NCBI RefSeq assembly: GCF_001949145.1
Contig: NW_019091474.1
Span: 740,413 to 804,412, forward strand
Direction of reading: 5' to 3'
Origin: Acanthaster planci
Taxonomy: Eukaryota; Echinodermata; Asteroidea; Valvatida; Acanthasteridae
Length of the DNA stretch: 64,000 nt
Made by a program: the position numbers and the translations under genes
Notes under the pieces: generated by a model
Told to the model about the DNA's origin: nothing
The model's database searches: none
The model's input: the letters and a program-made list of their open reading frames with translations, nothing else
Part shown: positions 58,961 through 64,000 of the stretch, in pieces
Position numbering within the stretch: the first letter of the stretch is position 1
Layout: every line of letters starts with the position of its first letter

Positions 58961-60887
58961 GGTGCTATATACGCCTAGAGCGACTGGAAACAGGCTTGGC
59001 ATCATGGTCATCATTAGTATCTCATAATTTTGCTTTTATAGTTTACAATTGTTGTTTACCTCTGAGTGTCTGCCTAAGTAATGATGGATGGTGGTCTTGG
59101 TTTTATGCAGTAAACGAATACCGATACCTAGAATAGATCTCAGTAACTTTTTGTTGGATTTTGGTGTCAAAACCCGAACGCTGTACACAAAGCCAACAAG
59201 CTGAGAGCTAGACGCGATGAGCAACAAATCACTCCAAAACTGTAACATTGAAGAAGTTGGCTCAAATTGCCCGGGGAGTTGCGATTCTGGGTTAGTTTCT
59301 TATTCCTTGTGATGCAACGTAATTGATTCAACATGTTTTAACCATGTCGCGGCCTTGATCCCATAAGGAAGTTAGACACAGGCAAGATACCCAACTTTAC
59401 CAAACGTTGTTCTCATCACGAGATATGCACTGGAGGGGTTGACCTATGGCCCTCAACCGACTGAATACAAAGATGCACTTGAATGCGTGCGGAGGAAAAC
59501 ACAGACAGGATCTGGAGAACACTTTGATGCAAGAACTGACGTTCATCGGTGTCCAATAAACAAACTGCATGGGGCCAAGCCACAATATGGAAACCAGGGC
59601 ATGAGGAAGAATTCAATTATGCAGAGATTCATTTACGCCCTAATACCGCAAGTATTTCCTATAGTCAAGAGAGAACTCACAGCAGTTTTCTAGACCAATT
59701 TTCCAACTCTGTAAAGACATTTGCCACAAAAAGGAGTGTTGAGCATCGTTGTACTGATCGAAGGATAGTGATTCTGATTGCCACACTGTAAACCACGCGT
59801 GCAAATATTTCTTATTTTAATTATTAAACTTCCTTCGCCTTTTGGACTTAAATACTGGCATTCCGCAATTTGGCCCTGTTGATAAAAGGCTGTAAATCTA
59901 ACCATGGAGAAAGGATACAGGAGTTCGAGGTGTCCGGGCTATAACATCCTGCCAATTATAGTTTTGTGAATGCCCGGTATGTCCATGGCCAGAGCGCAAT
60001 GCGCGCTTGCTATGCACCATCTATTTCACAACCCAGAAATCCCCTTAGTACCCTATGATCGCCACTGCAATTTCTCGCTGGTAATCCGCATCCTTAAAAC
60101 TTTGTGTACTGAATTAGGAACTTGAAGATCTATGTCTTCGTTGGTGCTTGGTATACGATCTCAAAACATCAGATGAAATGCTTGCGCAGTTGCTTGTGTT
60201 AGGTCGTGTGCCCTAAATGTTCATGAGCAATTATTGACCACCTTAAGTGCTTTCTTCTGAGGGTATTTTCAGAATAAATAGGCAAGTTGTTTATAAAATT
60301 TACTGCTCTATTTGAATCATATTTATTACGTCATATATGCAAAAGTGTAATGCATGACATCTCATAATCCCTCCTTGGAATAGCAAATTTCGTTCGTTAA
60401 TAATTTCCAGGGTTTGGCAATTTTAATTGCATCATTCTACCGTGTGTGTTTTTGTTATGATGTACGACTACCAAGTCTTTGGAAAGGTATTTTCAGAGAA
60501 ATGTGAGTTCGAATTTTGTCATTGCATTGTATACATTTTGACAGTAAACCTTTGGGAAATTTCACATAAATCGTCAAAACTTTCATCAGAAAAACAAAAT
60601 TCTTACTGATTGTTTTCTTTTCTCCTTGTGGGTTGTGACTTTACAAAATAGTATGGAAGTAAACGAAAAATGGTTGGACTGTGAAGCACATGAATCCCAA
60701 ATCTATACATCCAAACCGTCAACTTGTCGCTCTATTAACCTGTTTAATTGCATTGATTACAAAGTGTCTGAAATTTGTGGATATGTTTGTAGACTACAAA
60801 AGTGTTGGAAAGAGCTCTGTCACTTTAAAATCCATTCCCTTCCATTGCGTCCACTGGTGACGTGTACCTGGGTTCGCTATGGGCTCG
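58961..60887. other. Region between deleted copy and C1q gene 3
   Basis: 59150-59280 matches 54500-54660 (CGCTGTACACAAAGCCAACA). 60430-60887 is the 3' flank of gene 3, parallel to 55290-55727. The centre (59300-60400) shows nothing recognised. Confidence 0.5.
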
Positions 60888-62099
60888 TTACATGGCTTGG
60901 ATCAGAAATCCAGAAAAAGAGGAATATTGACAGCAGTGGATTTTCCCTCCACTAGCACTCTGATTCACAAGATGAACCGTGTCCCCGCTGGCTAGTACGA
61001 GGACAGCTGAATTACTGGACTGGTGATGGTAGCCTGGATGGTTGTCAAATACATAAAGTACATTTGAACCGTTTTTTTCCAAGATAACATTCAGCGTCGG
61101 TCCAGTGTTCCAGCTCAAAAGATTCAGGCTGAAAAAATAAACACCGGTAACGGAGCAGGTGAATACTCCAGTGCCAGAATCGTACGCATCTCCGATGTTC
61201 GCTTCGACAGTGTTAAAGATGATAATATCACCAGAATTACCCGTGAAATGGCTGCCCAATCGTGCGCTGAAAGCGACGACAGAGGGCGGTGCCGGGTAGA
61301 CATTGCTCGCTTCTCCGGGCTCACCCTTTCCACCCTTCTCCCCCTTTTCGCCGTTGGGACCGGTTGGTCCCAGCTTCCCTGGCTGGCCAATGAGTCCTTG
61401 AATCCCTTGATATCCCTGGTCCCCCTTCTGACCCTGATCGCCAGTGTTGCCCTTGGGTCCAGAGAGACCCACGCCGGGCTCACCTCTCTGGCCTATTAAC
61501 CCCGGCTGGCCATTTTGGCCTGGAACGCCTGGAATTCCCGGCTGGCCGGCTGCTCCTGCTGGACCCTGGAAACAAGCGCCGCAGCATGATCCTTTGGACA
61601 TGTCGGTATGGCTGGGTTGTGCAATGCAGGGATGATGGATGGAGTCCAATAGCAGATGCACAGACACGAGTAGAACGATAAATCGCACTTTTACCTGCGA
61701 GTTTTCAAGCGGGAAATAGATATTCGAGTTAAATTTAATTCCTATATTGCAGAATGCACGAATGGGTCATTTTGGGAATTTTCAGTTACTTGTGTTATGA
61801 AGAACTTCTACAGTTGTACATAATGTTACATTAAGACTCAGAATATACATTTTTCTTTAGTCGGGAATAATCTATAGTAGACTGGCAAACGTAATCACTC
61901 AAAATATTTGCGTATCAAGCTCAATTTGAAAACATGCATTACGCTATGGGGCCAGAAACAACGATGTGTTGGCACTTAACTGTCATCAGTAGGTGTACTC
62001 GTTTTACCGGGAGTAAAGGTTTTGATTTTTAGACGAATATTGTGCTTTTTGTTTTGTGGAAATATATAACTCTTTGTCCAAACTTACCTGGAATGTCAT
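60888..62099 (-). CDS. C1q-domain-containing collagen-like protein 3 (272 aa)
   Basis: Exons 62088-62099 (MTFQ, donor GTAAGT) and 60888-61694 (acceptor AACTCGCAG), phase 0, stop TAA. The coding sequence resumes VKVRFIVLL after the intron, so the signal peptide is split by the intron as in the other copies. It is four residues shorter than genes 1 and 2 in the spacer before SCCGACFQ. The collagen part keeps the two-residue break (here GV) but has GYQGIQ where the others have GEPGVE. The C1q domain keeps GVFTCSVTGVYFF, HHQSSNSAVLVLASGDTVHL and SSFSGFLIQAM. Role: secreted oligomeric recognition protein, by family. Confidence 0.95.
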
Positions 62100-62101
62100 T
62101 T

Positions 62102-62109
62102 TGACGTCA
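62102..62109 (-). promoter_or_regulatory. CRE palindrome beside C1q gene 3 start codon
   Basis: TGACGTCA ending 2 bp before the ATG, as in gene 1. Confidence 0.4.
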
Positions 62110-62341
62110 CATCTGCGCTTACAATTTTCAGACCCCTTGCAAAACGACGGATGTTTGACTGAAGGCGATCACGCACAGCAAATGAATGAAACAATCTGAT
62201 CTTGGATAGAGAGCAACTGGTTTTCATGGAACCGACTGAATTGTACGCCTACATCCCAGGACTTAAAAATTCAAAGACCCAGTCACCGAAAATGATGCAT
62301 CAAGTATAGGTGACCAATCACAGGGTTGAAATGGTACCAAC

Positions 62342-62711
62342 GATGCAAATTATATTGAACGTCAGAACTGTCGACCAATGAATTCACAACTAAATGACAT
62401 CACTTATCACATTTGCTACAGGGATTCCCATTGCACCCAAACAATTTGTTTTGTAATCACGTTTGCACCAAGGTACACCCTATTCGTTAATCTTAGCCAA
62501 TCGGAAGGTTTGAGCAAGAATCATATGATGCAAATTATATTGAACGTCATAACTGTCGACCAATGAATTCACAACTAAATGACATCACTTATCACATTTG
62601 CTACAGGGATTCCCATTGCACCCAAACAATTTGTTTTGTAATCACGTTTGCACCAAGGTACACCCTATTCGTTAATCTTAGCCAATCGGAAGGTTTGAGC
62701 AAGAATCATGT
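62342..62711. repeat. 185-bp tandem duplication upstream of C1q gene 3
   Basis: GATGCAAATTATATTGAACG starts at 62342 and again at 62527, and AAGAATCAT at 62516 and 62701. The copies differ by only a base or two near the start. The parallel region of gene 2 (57255 on) has one copy. Confidence 0.92.
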
Positions 62712-62783
62712 GACTTGTCATTTCTGGTAATTCTTTACAGGCCATGAAAGAAAACTGAGCTTTAAAAAGTGTTTGGCAAATAC

Positions 62784-63041
62784 ACCTGATCCAGCTACCC
62801 ACCGCTACTTAAAGTGACGCCAGTGCAGCAAAATAGCCACGCAATAAACTGTGGTGCTAATATATTATCGTATGGTGTAATACAGTAGTCAAACTTATAA
62901 GTGAGCCTCACTTATAAGCCTTATAAGTTTGCCTACTGTATTGCATCATAGTTCTTAATATAAGCATCACAGTTCTTGCAGGCTATTTCACTGCACAGGC
63001 GTCAATTAGTATAAGTAGCGGTGGGTAGTCGGATCGGGTGG
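62784..63041. mobile_element. MITE family C, second duplicated copy
   Basis: Same position relative to gene 3 as the 57511-57741 copy has to gene 2, so it was duplicated with the segment, not inserted again. It has an extra inner palindrome CTTATAAGTGAGCCTCACTT. Confidence 0.88.
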
Positions 63042-64000
63042 CATAATAAAATATGGGTCACAAGTTTAGTCAGGTACAGCGTAGTCGGGCACAATTAAGT
63101 GGGAATATATTTTAAACGGGATCATAGTATAGAGTGAATTTAAACCAGTAACTTACTTTGGTTTACGTGGAACGACTGGAAACGCGCTTGGCAGATGGTC
63201 ATCATAATTTTCTCTCAATATGGTTCAGTGCACAGTTTTTTGTTAATGCTCTTATCGTCATGCCTAAATAAAATCGGGTGGTGGCTTTAGTTTTATGTAG
63301 TAAACGTATAACATGAAGAGTCCGCTGAATAATCGCTTGTTGGTGTTGTTTGGAAATTAAATGCAAACCCCAAAACACTTGTATATGGAGCAAACAAGAC
63401 AAGAACTAGCCATTTTAATCAACGAATCACTTCAAGGATATACCATGCAGGAAGTCAGCTTAAATGGCCAAGGGAGTTGCCATTCACGATTTTGTTCGAG
63501 TTCTTACATCAAACTGGTTATTTATGTAGTAGCAAGAAATCAACTCAGCACAGTTTCGAGATAGAGTACAGTGTCATGTTCTTGATGCCCACACCTGACT
63601 TAATTAACATACAATTAAAAATTGTACCGAAACTGCTTCCATTAGGACATATGTGTATGCAGTGGCAGGGGTGTGACCTTCACGTGACTCTATGGGCTAA
63701 TTGAAATCGGGTGGAGGCTACGCCAAGATCTTGAAGACGGGGTATGCCAAAGACTTCGATGCTAGAGTTTGAGTTTATTGCTATCCGGTGTATAAACTGT
63801 GAGGGGCTCAGCTAAAATAGGGCACCAAGAGCGTGAGAAAGAATTTCAATTAAGCAGAAATTGTTGTAAGATCGATACCACCAGTATTATGAAGTCAAGA
63901 GGGGTAAAACACATGTTTTTCTCCCCTTGGGGTGTTCCTTCCGGAGTTACATTAAACGACCAGAAAAACATTCGCAATAAATTTGCCAAATTACAGTGTG
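63042..64000. other. End of the segmental duplicate at the window edge
   Basis: 63050-63505 parallels 57750-58208. 63890-64000 is almost identical to 58213-58325 (TTTTCTCCCCTTGGGGTGTT, ATTAAACGACCAGAAAAACA). No gene. Confidence 0.75.

Noticed and set aside
57898-63402. 66-aa minus-strand ORFs at 57898-58098 and 63202-63402, nearly identical
   Set aside because: They lie in recently duplicated flanks, so similarity reflects duplication; a synonymous versus non-synonymous test would be needed to argue coding.

Overview
The window reads as nuclear DNA of an animal, most likely a marine deuterostome invertebrate (echinoderm or hemichordate; amphioxus is possible). Coding sequence is sparse, introns are long with GT/AG borders, and intergenic DNA is full of ACATGT/ACCGGT palindrome-rich sequence, fold-back elements and assembly gaps (5626-6273, 45320-45330, 58923-58960). 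The recognisable genes are animal ones: immunoglobulin-domain, C1q-domain, pterin dehydratase and hormone-receptor-motif proteins. The organism call is inference from sequence style; I cannot name a species.

Left (1-10.7 kb, minus strand): the 5' part of a secreted or membrane immunoglobulin-superfamily gene. Five exons (10449-10524, 5041-5186, 1919-2069, 759-938, 99-191) join in frame. They encode a signal peptide, a first Ig domain with an unusual cysteine pattern and a canonical second Ig domain; the gene runs off the left edge. A promoter-like stretch with two CRE-type motifs and a CCAAT box lies just upstream. Next (13.9-20.1 kb, minus strand) is a PCBD2-like pterin-4a-carbinolamine dehydratase. 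Its last two exons are certain; two upstream exons that would add a basic, presequence-like N-terminus are probable.

Middle (20-48 kb): almost no recognisable coding sequence. It holds several miniature inverted-repeat or fold-back element families (one with four copies), a piggyBac-like MITE just to its left at 17.6 kb, a decayed LINE reverse-transcriptase fragment at 43.9-44.2 kb, and GC-richer complex islands that could be promoters or enhancers. A non-coding first exon with a good donor may end at 23814. At 48386-48422 and 49740-49865 two plus-strand exons join in frame. They give a signal peptide followed by the start of a hormone-receptor (HRM)-like domain, as in adhesion-type GPCRs.

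Right (51-64 kb, minus strand): a tandem array of C1q-domain genes. Three intact two-exon genes (52404-53716, 55728-57012, 60888-62099) encode 276, 276 and 272 aa secreted collagen-plus-C1q proteins. A frameshifted C1q fragment lies at about 51.3 kb. At 58.5-58.9 kb, 3' and 5' flanks have been joined with the gene body missing, as expected for a deleted copy. The flanks are themselves duplicated, and the duplication runs past the right edge, so more copies probably follow. The array looks like a birth-and-death cluster of soluble pattern-recognition (lectin/complement-like) genes.
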